From Streptomyces tubercidicus (GTDB lineage: Bacteria; Actinomycetota; Actinomycetes; Streptomycetales; Streptomycetaceae), in the NCBI RefSeq assembly GCF_027497495.1, contig NZ_CP114205.1, positions 2,790,001 through 2,854,000 of the forward strand: a stretch of DNA of 64,000 nt. Direction: 5' to 3'. The notes beneath the pieces are model-generated. The model made no database searches, was not told the DNA's origin, and saw nothing but the letters and a program-made list of their open reading frames with translations. Made by a program: the position numbers and the translations under genes. Of this stretch, positions 44,961 to 54,374 are shown in pieces. Position 1 is the first letter of the stretch, and each line of letters begins with the position of its first letter.

Positions 44961-45876
44961 AGCGGATCCTCGGGTCGAGGACGGCGTACAGCAGGTCGAC
45001 GAGGAGGTTGGCGAGCAGGAACACCAGCACCAGGATCGTCACAAAGCCCACGACGGTCGGTGAGTTCTGCCGCAGGATGCCCTGGTAGAGCTGGTATCCG
45101 ACGCCGTGGATGTTGAAGATGCGCTCGGTGACGATCGCGCCGCCCATCAGGGCGCCGATGTCCGTGCCGATGAAGGTGACGACCGGGATCAGCGAATTGC
45201 GCAGCAGATGACGGGTGATGACGCGGTGCCGGGGCAGCCCCTTGGCCAGGGCGGTGCGGACGTAGTCGGCGCGGGCGTTCTCCGCGATCGAGGTCCGGGT
45301 CAGCCGGGTGACATAGGCGAGCGAGACCAGCGCCAGCACCAGCCCCGGCAGCAGGAGTTCGTTCAGCGGCGCCTCGGGGGCGACGGACGGCGCGGCCCAG
45401 GCCCACTGCACCCCGAAGACCAGCTGCAGCAGATAGCCGCTGACGAAGGTCGGGATGGACACCACGACGAGGGTGAGGACCAGCACCGTGGTGTCGATGT
45501 CCCGGCCGCGCCGCAGCCCGCTGAGCACCCCCAGCACGATGCCCACGACCATCTCGATGGCGATGGCGACGAGGGTCAGCCGGAGCGTCACGGGAAAGGC
45601 GGAGGCCATCAGTTCGGTGACCGACTGGCCGTTGAAGGCGGTGCCGAAGTTCCCCTGGAAGATCTGCCCCATGTAGTGCAGATACTGCTTCCACAGCGGC
45701 TCATCGAGGTAGAGGTCCCGGCGGATCCGGGCGGCGGTGGCGGGGTCGGGCGCCCGGTCGCCGAACATCGCGGCCACGGGGTCGCCCAGGGCGTACACCA
45801 TGAAGAAGATGAGGAAGGTGCTGCCGATGAACACCGGGATCATCTGGAGCAGCCGACGGATCACATACCGTCCCAT
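44953..45876 (-). CDS. Oligopeptide ABC permease, DppB type
   Basis: A 307-residue permease. It begins MGRYVIRRLLQMIPVFIGSTF, then DPVAAMFGDRAPDPATAARIRRDLYLDEPLWKQYLHYMGQIFQGNFG, the typical DppB outer loop. The EAA loop is ADYVRTALAKGLPRHRVITRHLLRN. It ends NLLVDLLYAVLDPRIRYA. With the DppC-type subunit it forms the channel. It follows the binding-protein gene after 40 bp and overlaps the next permease by 8 bp. Confidence 0.91.
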   Translation of the reverse strand: MGRYVIRRLLQMIPVFIGSTFLIFFMVYALGDPVAAMFGDRAPDPATAARIRRDLYLDEPLWKQYLHYMGQIFQGNFGTAFNGQSVTELMASAFPVTLRLTLVAIAIEMVVGIVLGVLSGLRRGRDIDTTVLVLTLVVVSIPTFVSGYLLQLVFGVQWAWAAPSVAPEAPLNELLLPGLVLALVSLAYVTRLTRTSIAENARADYVRTALAKGLPRHRVITRHLLRNSLIPVVTFIGTDIGALMGGAIVTERIFNIHGVGYQLYQGILRQNSPTVVGFVTILVLVFLLANLLVDLLYAVLDPRIRYA

Positions 45877-45916
45877 GCAGCACCGCCCTCCCTCGTCCCT
45901 CGGCCCGTCGGCACGG

Positions 45917-47536
45917 TCAGTTGACCTTGATCTCGTTGTAGACCGGCACGCTGAACGGATTCAGGGCCACATTGCTGATCCGGTCGGAATAGCCGCCGCT
46001 GCCGTTCTGGTACCAGAGCGGAATGGCCGGCATCTGGGCGGCGAGGACCTTCTCCGCGTCCTGGAAGGTCGAGACGGCCTTCGCCGCGTCCGTTTCCGCG
46101 TTCGCCTCGTTGACCAGCTTGTCGAAGGAGGCATTGCTGAACTTGCCGTCGTTGGAGGAGGCGTTGGTGTAATACAGCGGCTGCAGGAAGTTCTGGATGA
46201 GTGGATAGTCCATCTGCCAGCCGGCCCGGAACGGGCCGCTCATCCGCCTGGCGGTGATCTTGTTCCGGAAGTCGGCGAAGGTGCCGATGGGGTCCCCGAC
46301 ACATGCCTGGTCCTCTCCCAGCGACTTGTTGATGCTGTTGCAGATGGCATCGATCCAGTCCTTGTGGGAGCCCGTATCGGCGTTGTAGGCGAGGGTGATG
46401 CGGCCGCCGGGGAGCCCGCCGCCCTCCTTGATCAGCTGCTTCGCCTTCGCCGGGTTGAACTCACAGGCCGCGCCGCACAGCCCGGCCTTGTAGCCGCCGT
46501 CCGCGCCCAGCACCGGCGAGGTCCAGTCCGTGGCGGGCGTCCGGGTCCGCTGGAAGATCTCCCGGGTGATCTGGTCGCGGTCGATGGCCATCGACAGGCC
46601 GCGGCGCACCTTCTCCGCGCCCGGCCGCCCCCACCGCTTGTCGTACATGGGAAAGGCGAGGGTCTGGATGATCCCGGCGGGCTGATTGATGTAACGGCCG
46701 CCCAGATCCGCTTTCACATTCTTGAGCTGTGCGGCCGGCACATCGTCGACCAGATCGAGATTGCCCGCCTGCAGATCCGTATAGGCCGTGTTGCTGTCCG
46801 TATAGACCCGCAGATCGATACCGCCGTTACGCGCCGGATCGTCCCCCGGATAATTGCCCCACTTCCGCATCCGCAGCACGGACCCCTTTTCATAGGAGTC
46901 CACGGTGTACGGGCCGTTCCCGACCGGCTTGGCGATCCACGCGTCATGGTCCCGGAAGAACGACTGCGGCAGCGGCATGAAGGCCGAATAGCCCAGGGTG
47001 TCCGGCCAGCTGGAGAACTTCTGGTTGAGCCTGACGGTGAAGGTCTTCTCGTCCTTCACCACCAGCCCCGACAGGGTCTTGGCCCGCGGGCTCCCCCGGT
47101 CCGGATGCACCTGCGCGAAGCCGTCGATGTACTGGAAGAACGAGGCGTTCTTCTGCTTGTTGGTGAGCAGCGCGCCATAATTCCAGGCGTCCACGAAGGA
47201 CTTGGCGGTGACCTTTTCCCCGTTGCTGAAGGTCCAGCCGTCCTTCAGGGTCACCGTGAAATTCTGCGAATCCGCGGTCGCGATACGGTCCGCGATCACA
47301 TCCTCCGCGGCGCCCGTCTTCGGGTTGTAGCGCTTGAGCCCCCGGAACAGCATTTCCAGGACCTTGCCGCCCTGGACCTCATTGGTGTTCGCCGGCTCCA
47401 GCGGATTCTGCGGATCCCCCCAGGAGGCGCTGACCACCCCGGAACGGCTCGCCCCGCTCCCGCCCCCGCACCCCGCGGTCACGAGGGCGACGGCGACGGC
47501 GGATGCGCCCCACTTGGCGCAGGTGGCTCTCCGCAT
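45917..47536 (-). CDS. Peptide-binding lipoprotein of the second permease
   Basis: A 539-residue precursor with lipobox VTAGC (Cys23) and a mature family 5 solute-binding fold: SASWGDPQNPLEPANTNEVQG, YNPKTGAAEDVIADR, FTVTLKDGWTFSNGEKVTA, and later GAEKVRRGLSMAIDRDQI. It lacks the Lys-rich character of the BldKB-like protein and shares little obvious sequence with it, so the two permeases likely take different peptides. ATG at 47536 follows GAGGAG. First gene of the leftward operon. Some homologues bind dipeptides or nickel; the ligand is not predictable. Confidence 0.88.
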   Translation of the reverse strand: MRRATCAKWGASAVAVALVTAGCGGGSGASRSGVVSASWGDPQNPLEPANTNEVQGGKVLEMLFRGLKRYNPKTGAAEDVIADRIATADSQNFTVTLKDGWTFSNGEKVTAKSFVDAWNYGALLTNKQKNASFFQYIDGFAQVHPDRGSPRAKTLSGLVVKDEKTFTVRLNQKFSSWPDTLGYSAFMPLPQSFFRDHDAWIAKPVGNGPYTVDSYEKGSVLRMRKWGNYPGDDPARNGGIDLRVYTDSNTAYTDLQAGNLDLVDDVPAAQLKNVKADLGGRYINQPAGIIQTLAFPMYDKRWGRPGAEKVRRGLSMAIDRDQITREIFQRTRTPATDWTSPVLGADGGYKAGLCGAACEFNPAKAKQLIKEGGGLPGGRITLAYNADTGSHKDWIDAICNSINKSLGEDQACVGDPIGTFADFRNKITARRMSGPFRAGWQMDYPLIQNFLQPLYYTNASSNDGKFSNASFDKLVNEANAETDAAKAVSTFQDAEKVLAAQMPAIPLWYQNGSGGYSDRISNVALNPFSVPVYNEIKVN

Positions 47537-47701
47537 GACGCCTCCTCAGCTCCGGGACATGCCTAGGGCCACATAAGACCGCACAGCGGGACGTACCGCA
47601 CTCCGGCGGCGTCCGCCACTGCTCCGGAAACCTGAGAAACCCCTCGGATGCCCGATCGGGGAGGGAGCGGGGGCACCCCCGCGGAGACGCCCCGGCGAGC
47701 C

Positions 47702-48034
47702 CTATATGTGATGCACGGACTCCACCGCGAACAGCCGCGGATCGAACCCCTCCGACAGCGCGGCGGCCTCCGTCATGTGCTCCCGCGCCTCCGGATCGGC
47801 CAGCATCGCGCGGAAGTGCGCCTCGCTCTCCCACTGCGCGTAATTGACGACCCGTTCCCCGTCCGCGCTCGCGTGGATGTTCGCCGAGATGAACCCCGGC
47901 CGGTCCTTCATCGTCTCCTCGGTGGCGCGGCTGAGCACCGCCACCAGCTCCGCCTGCCGCTCCGGCCGGACGGTGAACACATTGATGAGCGTCGCGATCT
48001 CGCGCCCTGCCTCGATCTTCGATGTAGCTGCCAT
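47702..48034 (-). CDS. Antibiotic-biosynthesis-monooxygenase (ABM) domain protein
   Basis: A 110-residue small dimeric alpha/beta barrel. It begins MAATSKIEAGREIATLINVFTV and contains RPERQAELVAVLSRATEETMKDRPGFISANIH and NYAQWESEAHFRAMLADPEA, the ABM pattern. Members act as cofactor-free oxygenases on aromatic polyketides, as haem-degrading enzymes, or have unknown roles; no biosynthetic cluster is adjacent, so a housekeeping or stress role is more likely. ATG at 48034. It lies downstream of typA on the same strand beyond a hairpin. Confidence 0.85.
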   Translation of the reverse strand: MAATSKIEAGREIATLINVFTVRPERQAELVAVLSRATEETMKDRPGFISANIHASADGERVVNYAQWESEAHFRAMLADPEAREHMTEAAALSEGFDPRLFAVESVHHI

Positions 48035-48103
48035 ATCGAGAGTCTCCACCCGACCACTGACAACGCGGTCGCCGAGCGGATCCGGAGGCTTCCGGGGACG
48101 GCA

Positions 48104-48132
48104 AAGGGCGCCCCTCACGCGGAGGGACGCCC
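48104..48132 (-). terminator. Hairpin after typA
   Basis: GGGCGCCCCTC (48106-48116) pairs with GAGGGACGCCC (48122-48132) with one mismatch and a 5-nt loop. It lies about 35 nt past the typA stop and 70 bp before the ABM gene, on the minus strand ending in CCCTTTG. Confidence 0.65.
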
Positions 48133-48165
48133 CATGGCAGCGGGCCGGACTACCGGCGCCGGCCG

Positions 48166-50070
48166 TTACCGCTTGGCGCGGGACGCGGTGCGGCCGCGCT
48201 CCTTCTGGCCCAGGACGACCTTGCGGATACGCACGGCCTCCGGGGTCACCTCGACGCACTCGTCGTCGCGGCAGAACTCCAGGGACTGCTCCAGCGACAG
48301 CTTCCGCGGCGGCACGATCGCCTCGAAGGAGTCGGCCGAGGAGGAGCGCATGTTGGTGAGCTTCTTCTCCTTGGTGATGTTCACGTCCATGTCGTCGGCG
48401 CGGGAGTTCTCGCCGACGATCATGCCCTCGTACACCTCGGTGCCGGGCTCGGTGAAGAGCACCCCGCGCTCCTGGAGGTTCGTCATCGCGAAGGCGGTGA
48501 CGGCACCGGAGCGGTCGGCGACCAGCGAGCCGTTGTTACGGGTCGACAGCGTGCCGAACCACGGCTCGTGGCCCTCGTGGATCGAGTGCGCGATACCGGT
48601 ACCGCGGGTGTTGGTCAGGAACTCCGTACGGAAGCCGATCAGACCGCGGGACGGGACGACGAACTCCATGCGGACCCAGCCGGAGCCGTGGTTGGACATG
48701 TTGTCCATCCGGCCCTTGCGGACACCCATCAGCTGGGTGACGGCGCCCATGTGCTCCTCGGGCACGTCGATGGTCATGCGCTCGACGGGCTCGTACGTCT
48801 TGCCGTCGACCTCCTTGGTGACCACCTGCGGCTTGCCGATGGTCATCTCGAAGCCCTCGCGGCGCATCTGCTCGACCAGGATGGCCAGCGCCAGCTCACC
48901 GCGGCCCTGCACCTCCCAGGCGTCGGGACGCTCGGTCTCCAGGACGCGCAGCGAGACGTTACCGATCAGCTCGCGCTCCAGGCGGTCCTTGACCTGGCGG
49001 GCGGTGACCTTGCGGTCCTTGACCGCGGCCTTGGCGTCCGCGCCCTTGCCCGTGCCGCCCCGGCCGACCAGCGGCGAGGTGTTGGTGCCGATGGTCATGG
49101 AGATCGCCGGCTCGTCGACGGTGATCAGCGGCAGCGCGACCGGGTTCTCCGGGTCCGCCAGCGTCTCGCCGATCATGATGTCGGGGATACCGGCGACCGC
49201 GCAGATGTCGCCCGGACCGGCCTTCTCGGCGGGCTTGCGGGTGAGCGCCTCGGTCATCATCAGCTCGGTGATGCGGACGTTGGCGATGGTGCCGTCCCGC
49301 TTGATCCACGCGACGCTCTGGCCCTTGGCCAGCTCGCCCTGCTCGACACGGAGCAGCGCGATACGGCCGAGGAAGTTGTCCGCGTCCAGGTTGGTGACGT
49401 GGGCCTGGAGGGGGGCGTCCGCGTCGTACTGGGGGGCCGGGACGGTGTCCAGGAGCGTGGTGAAGAACGGCTCCAGGTTGGCGCTGTCGGCCGGGACGGT
49501 GCCGTCCTGCGGCTTGGTCAGCGAGGCGACGCCGTCACGGGCGCAGGCGTAGACGATCGGGAACTCGATCTGGTCCTCGTCCGCGTCCAGGTCCAGGAAC
49601 AGGTCGTAGGTCTCGTTGACGACCTCGTCGATCCGGGAGTCGGGGCGGTCGGTCTTGTTGATGCACAGGATGACCGGCATCCGGGCCGCGAGGGCCTTAC
49701 GGAGCACGAAGCGGGTCTGCGGCAGCGGGCCCTCGGAGGCGTCGACCAGCAGGACGACCGCGTCGACCATCGACAGACCGCGCTCGACCTCACCACCGAA
49801 GTCGGCGTGGCCGGGGGTGTCGATGATGTTGATCGTGATCGGGTCCCCGCCGTCCTTGGGGTGATACTTCACCGCCGTGTTCTTGGCGAGGATCGTGATG
49901 CCCTTCTCACGCTCCAGGTCGTTGGAGTCCATCATCCGGTCGTCGAGCTTCTCGGCGGCGTGTTCGGCGAACGAACCGGCCTGCTTGAGCATGGCGTCGA
50001 CGAGGGTGGTCTTCCCGTGGTCGACGTGGGCGACGATGGCGACGTTACGAATGTCGTGGCGGGTGGGCAT
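48166..50070 (-). CDS. typA: Ribosome-associated GTPase TypA/BipA
   Basis: A 634-residue translational GTPase. G1 AHVDHGKTT (14-22), G3 [15 protein letters not shown]4 [10 protein letters not shown]; then EF-G-like domains II, III and V and the TypA C-terminal domain ([39 protein letters not shown]). It binds ribosomes under stress and helps assembly of the large subunit, especially in cold or nutrient stress. The start is ATG at 50070; the frame is open further but unlike the family. It follows the LpqW-like gene on the same strand by about 185 bp, as these two are neighbours in mycobacteria (from memory). Confidence 0.96.
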   Translation of the reverse strand: MPTRHDIRNVAIVAHVDHGKTTLVDAMLKQAGSFAEHAAEKLDDRMMDSNDLEREKGITILAKNTAVKYHPKDGGDPITINIIDTPGHADFGGEVERGLSMVDAVVLLVDASEGPLPQTRFVLRKALAARMPVILCINKTDRPDSRIDEVVNETYDLFLDLDADEDQIEFPIVYACARDGVASLTKPQDGTVPADSANLEPFFTTLLDTVPAPQYDADAPLQAHVTNLDADNFLGRIALLRVEQGELAKGQSVAWIKRDGTIANVRITELMMTEALTRKPAEKAGPGDICAVAGIPDIMIGETLADPENPVALPLITVDEPAISMTIGTNTSPLVGRGGTGKGADAKAAVKDRKVTARQVKDRLERELIGNVSLRVLETERPDAWEVQGRGELALAILVEQMRREGFEMTIGKPQVVTKEVDGKTYEPVERMTIDVPEEHMGAVTQLMGVRKGRMDNMSNHGSGWVRMEFVVPSRGLIGFRTEFLTNTRGTGIAHSIHEGHEPWFGTLSTRNNGSLVADRSGAVTAFAMTNLQERGVLFTEPGTEVYEGMIVGENSRADDMDVNITKEKKLTNMRSSSADSFEAIVPPRKLSLEQSLEFCRDDECVEVTPEAVRIRKVVLGQKERGRTASRAKR

Positions 50071-50254
50071 ACTGGCGGCGCTTCTCCCGGAATCGTGGGT
50101 GGCGACGCGTCCATTCGGTACGCGCGCCCGCCGGGCATAACGAAGCCACGGCCTCACCCCATCGTACGGGGCCGCGGCGGCAATAGCCGCCGCGGCCCGT
50201 ACATATGCGCTATGACCTGCGGATTCTTACCTTTTATTCGCCCGGAGCACCGCT

Positions 50255-52639
50255 CTACTTCTGGTAGCCGATGTCCTGGAAGCGGGGTGTGGCGAAGCCG
50301 AAGGCGCCGACGTTGGCAAGCGACTTCTTCGTCGCGACCAGTTCGGGCCGCTGGTAGAGCGGGATCGACCCGGCGGCCGCCCAGATCCGGGCGTCGGCCT
50401 GTGCCACGAGGGTGTGCGAGGCGCCCTCGTCCAGCTCGGAGGCGGCCTGGTCGAAGAGCTGGTCGATGTGGTCGGTGCCGACCCGGGTGTAGTTCTGCTC
50501 GACGGTCAGCGAGCCGTCGGGCGCGGGCTGCGGCTTGGCGTAGATCGGGCGGGCGTCGGTCGCCGGGTAGGCGGTGCCGGGCCAGGAGTACAGCGCCAGG
50601 TCGTAGTCGCCGGAGGCGATGTGGTCCTGGAAGTAGCTGGCGTCGGAGACCCGCTGGAGGGAGGTCTGGACGCCGATCTTGCCGAGCATCGAGGCGATCC
50701 GCCGCCCCACGGTGCGCAGCTGCTCGGAGCCGGCGCCGTCGGGGAGCACGAAGCGCAGGGTGAGCGGCTTGCCGTTCTTCTTGACGGCGGCGACCCGGGA
50801 GGCCCTGTCGCCGGCCGGTTGCGGTGCGGCCGCCGCGTCGGCGGCCCGCTCGACGGCGGCGTGCCGGGCGCCCGGGTGCCCGCCGGACCCCGGCAGCTGC
50901 CGGCCCTGTCCGGTCTCGATCAGCTCGGCGGCACCGAGCGCCTCCGCCGCCCGCTTCTTGTACCGCTTGTACTTGGCGTACGCCGCCGACTCGGTGTCGC
51001 CGTCCGCCGCGGACTTCTCGCTGGCGGCCGCCTGCTTGTAGAACGAGGCGCTCTGCCGCAGCAGGGCGGACTGCTGGACCTCCGAGCCGACCGCGCCGGT
51101 GAAGGACAGCGGGGCCTCGGCGGCGGTGGGCCGGTCACCCCGGCCGGGCGCGGCGGCCCGGACGCCGTCGGCGCGGGCCGGGTTGCGGTCGTCGGAGCCG
51201 CCGCCGGAGCGGTCGTCCTCCGCGGACTCGTCCCCGTAGCGGTCACCGGCGTACCGGTCGTCCGGCCGCTCGTTCCCGTCCGGGTATCCGCCGGGCGCCG
51301 GGGCGCCCGCCTTCTGGCCGGCCTGCTGGCGGTCGGTGCCGTCGCTCTTCCAGCCGGCGTCCGCGAGCAGCTCCTTGGCCGCCCCGGCGTCCTGCTCGCC
51401 GAGCGCGTCGCTGTGGTCCGCGTAGCCGTACTGCCCGGCCATCAGCAGATGGCTGCCGAGCGGCTTGGACGGCAGGTCGAGCGGCTTGAGGACGGTGTCC
51501 GCGAGCGCCTGCCGGTCCAGGGCACGGGCCACCGCCCGGCGCACCCGGTCGTCGGCCAGCGGCCCGCTGCTGCCGTTGAGGGCGAGCTGGGTGTAGGCGG
51601 GCTCCAGCGCCTTGCGGATGGTGTAGCCGCGCAGCGCGGAGCTCTCGGCCGCGGCGGCCTTGGCGTCCGTACGGGCACCGGTGCGGGCGCCGCCCTGCGG
51701 GCCCGCGTGGCCGTCGGCTCCGGGCGAGCCGGGGCCTGCCGGGCGCCGGGCGGAGGCGACCCGCTTCGCGGCGACCTGGTCGACCGCGGCGACATCGACG
51801 CTCCCCTCGGCCAGCGCCGCGGCCCGCTTGTCACCGGGCAGCGACTGCAGCACGATCCGCTGGAGCTTGGCGGTGTCGCCCCACCACTCCGGATTGCGGA
51901 CGAGGACGACGCGGCCCTCCTTGACGTCCCGCTTCTGGACGAGGAAGGGGCCGGCGCCGACCTTGAGCTGCTCCCGTGCGCCGTCGTTGAAGGCGTCGGC
52001 GCTGCCCATCACGCTCTGGGGGTAGAGCGGGGTGAACAGCGAGCGCCAGTCGGCGTAGGGCCGCGCGAAGGTGACCTTGACCTCGTGGGCGTTCGCGCCC
52101 TGCTCGACCTTGCCGATCCGGTCGTAGCCGGCGTTACGGGCGGTCCAGTAGGCGTTGTTCTTGCCGCGCAGCGCGGTCCACTGGGCGATGAAGTCGGCGG
52201 CGGTGACCGCCCGGCCGTCGCTCCACCGCGCCTTGGGGTTGATCTTGTACGTGACGACCTGCTTGGGGTCGCGGGTGCTGACGTCCGCGGCGTCGAGGAA
52301 GTCGGCGTTGCGCTGCGGTCTGCCGCTCGCGTCGATGGTGAACATGCTGGGCAGCACCGCACCGGCGATCCGCGCGGTGGTCGCGTCGGCGTCGGACTGG
52401 AAGGCGTTGAGGGTGCCGGGCATCGCGTCGACGGCCCAGCGCAGGGTGCCGCCGTCCTTCAGCTCGCCGCGGGGTGCGGGGGCGATGTCCTGGGACGCCG
52501 CGACGGATGCCTCCCGGGCGTCGTCGCTGCATCCGGTCAGGGCCGGCAGCGGGAGCAGCACCCCCGCCGCGATGAGCGCGGCACAGCGGCGTCTGCGGCA
52601 CACCGCGCGGCGGCCTGCGGGGTGATCGTGGTCGGTCAT
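50255..52639 (-). CDS. LpqW-like family 5 solute-binding lipoprotein
   Basis: A 794-residue precursor. Lipobox ALTGC (Cys37) after an Arg-rich start. The N-lobe is a family 5 binding protein (GGTLRWAVDAMPGTLNAFQSDAD, YKINPKARWSDGRAVTAADFI). Two low-complexity insertions, about 40 residues (Pro/Gly/Ala/Arg) and about 180 residues (Gly/Asp/Arg then Ala/Lys/Gln), interrupt the C-lobe before KKNGKPLTLRFVLPDGAGSEQLRTVG. No permease genes are adjacent. Its place beside typA matches LpqW of mycobacteria, which steers lipoarabinomannan synthesis rather than transport; whether it does so here is unknown. ATG at 52639 follows GGAGGT. Confidence 0.8.
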   Translation of the reverse strand: MTDHDHPAGRRAVCRRRRCAALIAAGVLLPLPALTGCSDDAREASVAASQDIAPAPRGELKDGGTLRWAVDAMPGTLNAFQSDADATTARIAGAVLPSMFTIDASGRPQRNADFLDAADVSTRDPKQVVTYKINPKARWSDGRAVTAADFIAQWTALRGKNNAYWTARNAGYDRIGKVEQGANAHEVKVTFARPYADWRSLFTPLYPQSVMGSADAFNDGAREQLKVGAGPFLVQKRDVKEGRVVLVRNPEWWGDTAKLQRIVLQSLPGDKRAAALAEGSVDVAAVDQVAAKRVASARRPAGPGSPGADGHAGPQGGARTGARTDAKAAAAESSALRGYTIRKALEPAYTQLALNGSSGPLADDRVRRAVARALDRQALADTVLKPLDLPSKPLGSHLLMAGQYGYADHSDALGEQDAGAAKELLADAGWKSDGTDRQQAGQKAGAPAPGGYPDGNERPDDRYAGDRYGDESAEDDRSGGGSDDRNPARADGVRAAAPGRGDRPTAAEAPLSFTGAVGSEVQQSALLRQSASFYKQAAASEKSAADGDTESAAYAKYKRYKKRAAEALGAAELIETGQGRQLPGSGGHPGARHAAVERAADAAAAPQPAGDRASRVAAVKKNGKPLTLRFVLPDGAGSEQLRTVGRRIASMLGKIGVQTSLQRVSDASYFQDHIASGDYDLALYSWPGTAYPATDARPIYAKPQPAPDGSLTVEQNYTRVGTDHIDQLFDQAASELDEGASHTLVAQADARIWAAAGSIPLYQRPELVATKKSLANVGAFGFATPRFQDIGYQK

Positions 52640-53058
52640 GACGGTTACCTCCGGGCTCGCCCGCGCCGCACCGAACACCGCCTGGGGCTGACCGGCGCAC
52701 CACGTTCGGCCGATTTTGCGGCTCATCACATCTATGGCACCCCTACTGAAAGCGACCGCGCCCGGACCGGCGGCCCGACACGGCGGCCACCGCACCAAGG
52801 CCACCCGCCCGGCCCAACACAGAGCCCCCGGCGCGGGTCACGGCGGGGTTCAGAGCCGGGTTCACGGGGGTGCGGGCAGCCCTCCGCGCGCCCCCTGTCC
52901 CGTATCGGCGTTCGACCCCCGCCGGGGCGCATGGTTGCCGGAACGCACCGGTTCGAGTCGTAATCGCGCTGGACCCCTTCCCAACGCCTACTGTGACGCG
53001 CGACACTCTCGGGCGCATGAGATCGCCCACCACACCTTCAAAAGTGAGGGCACGTTAT
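52640..53058. other. 419-bp divergent spacer
   Basis: Between the LpqW-like gene (leftward) and the small gene at 53059 (rightward). GC-rich and irregular; a frame open through it on the plus strand has no start or ribosome site of quality. TTGCCG, 17 bases and TCGTAA around 52930-52960 is a weak promoter candidate for the small gene. I see no RNA gene or other structure. Confidence 0.4.
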
Positions 53059-53358
53059 ATGTCCCTTCAGGACGCAATGACGGCGGTTGAGCGCAGCCTG
53101 GACGACCTGGTCCGGTCGGTGGGCACACTGGAGACGCAGCTCGGCGCCGGGCTGGACATCCGCCGGGTCCGTACGGACACCGACCATCTGCGCGAGAGTC
53201 TCACCCTGCTGAAGCAGAGCGTGGCGGCCGCTCCCCCCGCCCACCGGCGCACGCCCGAGGTCGAGATGGTGCCGATCTCCGACGCCCCGTACGACTCCGC
53301 GCTGTGGACCGACGCCCAGGACGAGGGCCTCGGGTGCCGGAACGGGCATGCGCCCTAG
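53059..53358 (+). CDS. Small conserved hypothetical protein, helical
   Basis: A 99-residue protein. Residues 1-55 are helical with heptad-like spacing (MSLQDAMTAVERSLDDLVRSVGTLETQLG, RRVRTDTDHLRESLTLLKQSV), suggesting a coiled coil. The rest is a short tail with VEMVPISDAPYDSALWTDAQDEGLG. No family is recognised. ATG at 53059 follows GTGAGGG. It is divergent from the LpqW-like gene and 150 bp upstream of the succinate dehydrogenase operon, with two small hairpins between. Codon use fits Streptomyces. Confidence 0.7.
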   Translation: MSLQDAMTAVERSLDDLVRSVGTLETQLGAGLDIRRVRTDTDHLRESLTLLKQSVAAAPPAHRRTPEVEMVPISDAPYDSALWTDAQDEGLGCRNGHAP

Positions 53359-53512
53359 GCGGACAGGCCCTAGGGGAAATCCCCTGGTGGAGGCCCCTTA
53401 GGGGGTGGCTTCGCCCCACTCAGACCCCTACCCCGTTGCCGCCCTGGCGGAAGCATTCCGGCCGCTTTGGACGGAAGCGGTCCAGCCCGAGCGCCCTTCA
53501 CGGAGACCGACG

Positions 53513-54340
53513 TTGGCCACTGGCACCGAACCCTCATCGCAAGCGGGCGCGAACGGCGTGCACACCGCCTCGCGCGCCGCCATCCCCGCCCGTCATCTGC
53601 GCACCGACCGCTGGTGGCTGGCGCCGGCCGGCACCGCCGCCGGACTGCTCGCATTCATCGTCTACTCGACCTGGCGGGCGTTCTCGAACGCCGACTACTA
53701 CGCCGCGCCCTATGTCTCGCCGTTCTACTCACCGTGTCTGGCGGAGAACTGCCACACCATGCGCGGCGGCCCCAACTGGGAGATCTTCGGCAGCTGGTGG
53801 GTCCTGTCCCCCTCCCTGCTGATCCTGATCTTCCCGCTGGGCTTCCGGCTGACCTGCTACTACTACCGCAAGGCCTACTACCGCGGCTTCTGGGCCTCGC
53901 CCCCGGCCTGCGCGGTCGCCGAACCGCACACGAAGTACACCGGTGAGACCCGCTTCCCGCTGATCCTGCAGAACATCCACCGCTACTTCTTCTACTTCGC
54001 GATCCTGGTCGCCGGTGTCCTGACCTACGACACCGCGCTGACCTTCCGCGACGAGAACTACGCCTGGGGCCATATGGGCCTGGGCAGCCTCATCTTCCTC
54101 GTCAACATCGCGCTGATCTGGGCGTACACCCTCTCCTGCCACTCCTGCCGGCACATCATCGGCGGCCGGCTGCGGCACTTCTCCAAGCACCCGGTGCGCT
54201 ACCGGATGTGGGGCTGGGTCGGCAGGCTCAACGAGCGGCACATGGTGCTCGCGTGGTCCTCGCTGATCAGCGTGGCCGTCGCGGACTTCTATGTCTTCCT
54301 TCTGGCCAGCGGGGCGTTCGCGGACCCGCGCTTCTTCTGA
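53513..54340 (+). CDS. sdhC: Succinate dehydrogenase/fumarate reductase membrane anchor
   Basis: About 275 residues. Hydrophobic helices lie at about 40-58 (WWLAPAGTAAGLLAFIVYS), 107-123, 167-183 (YFFYFAILVAGVLTYDTAL), 195-212 and 245-262. Several His (RHLR, ENCHTMRGG, QNIHRY, SCHSCRH) could ligate haem or quinone. One anchor subunit of this size with a 647-residue flavoprotein and a 265-residue Fe-S subunit matches mycobacterial Sdh1 (Rv0249c-Rv0247c, from memory). Start: TTG at 53513 after CGGAGA; an ATG at 53405 is in frame but lacks a ribosome site. Confidence 0.85.
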   Translation: MATGTEPSSQAGANGVHTASRAAIPARHLRTDRWWLAPAGTAAGLLAFIVYSTWRAFSNADYYAAPYVSPFYSPCLAENCHTMRGGPNWEIFGSWWVLSPSLLILIFPLGFRLTCYYYRKAYYRGFWASPPACAVAEPHTKYTGETRFPLILQNIHRYFFYFAILVAGVLTYDTALTFRDENYAWGHMGLGSLIFLVNIALIWAYTLSCHSCRHIIGGRLRHFSKHPVRYRMWGWVGRLNERHMVLAWSSLISVAVADFYVFLLASGAFADPRFF

Positions 54341-54374
54341 CGACAGCAACTCCTAAGGAAAGGTGTGCCCTCTG

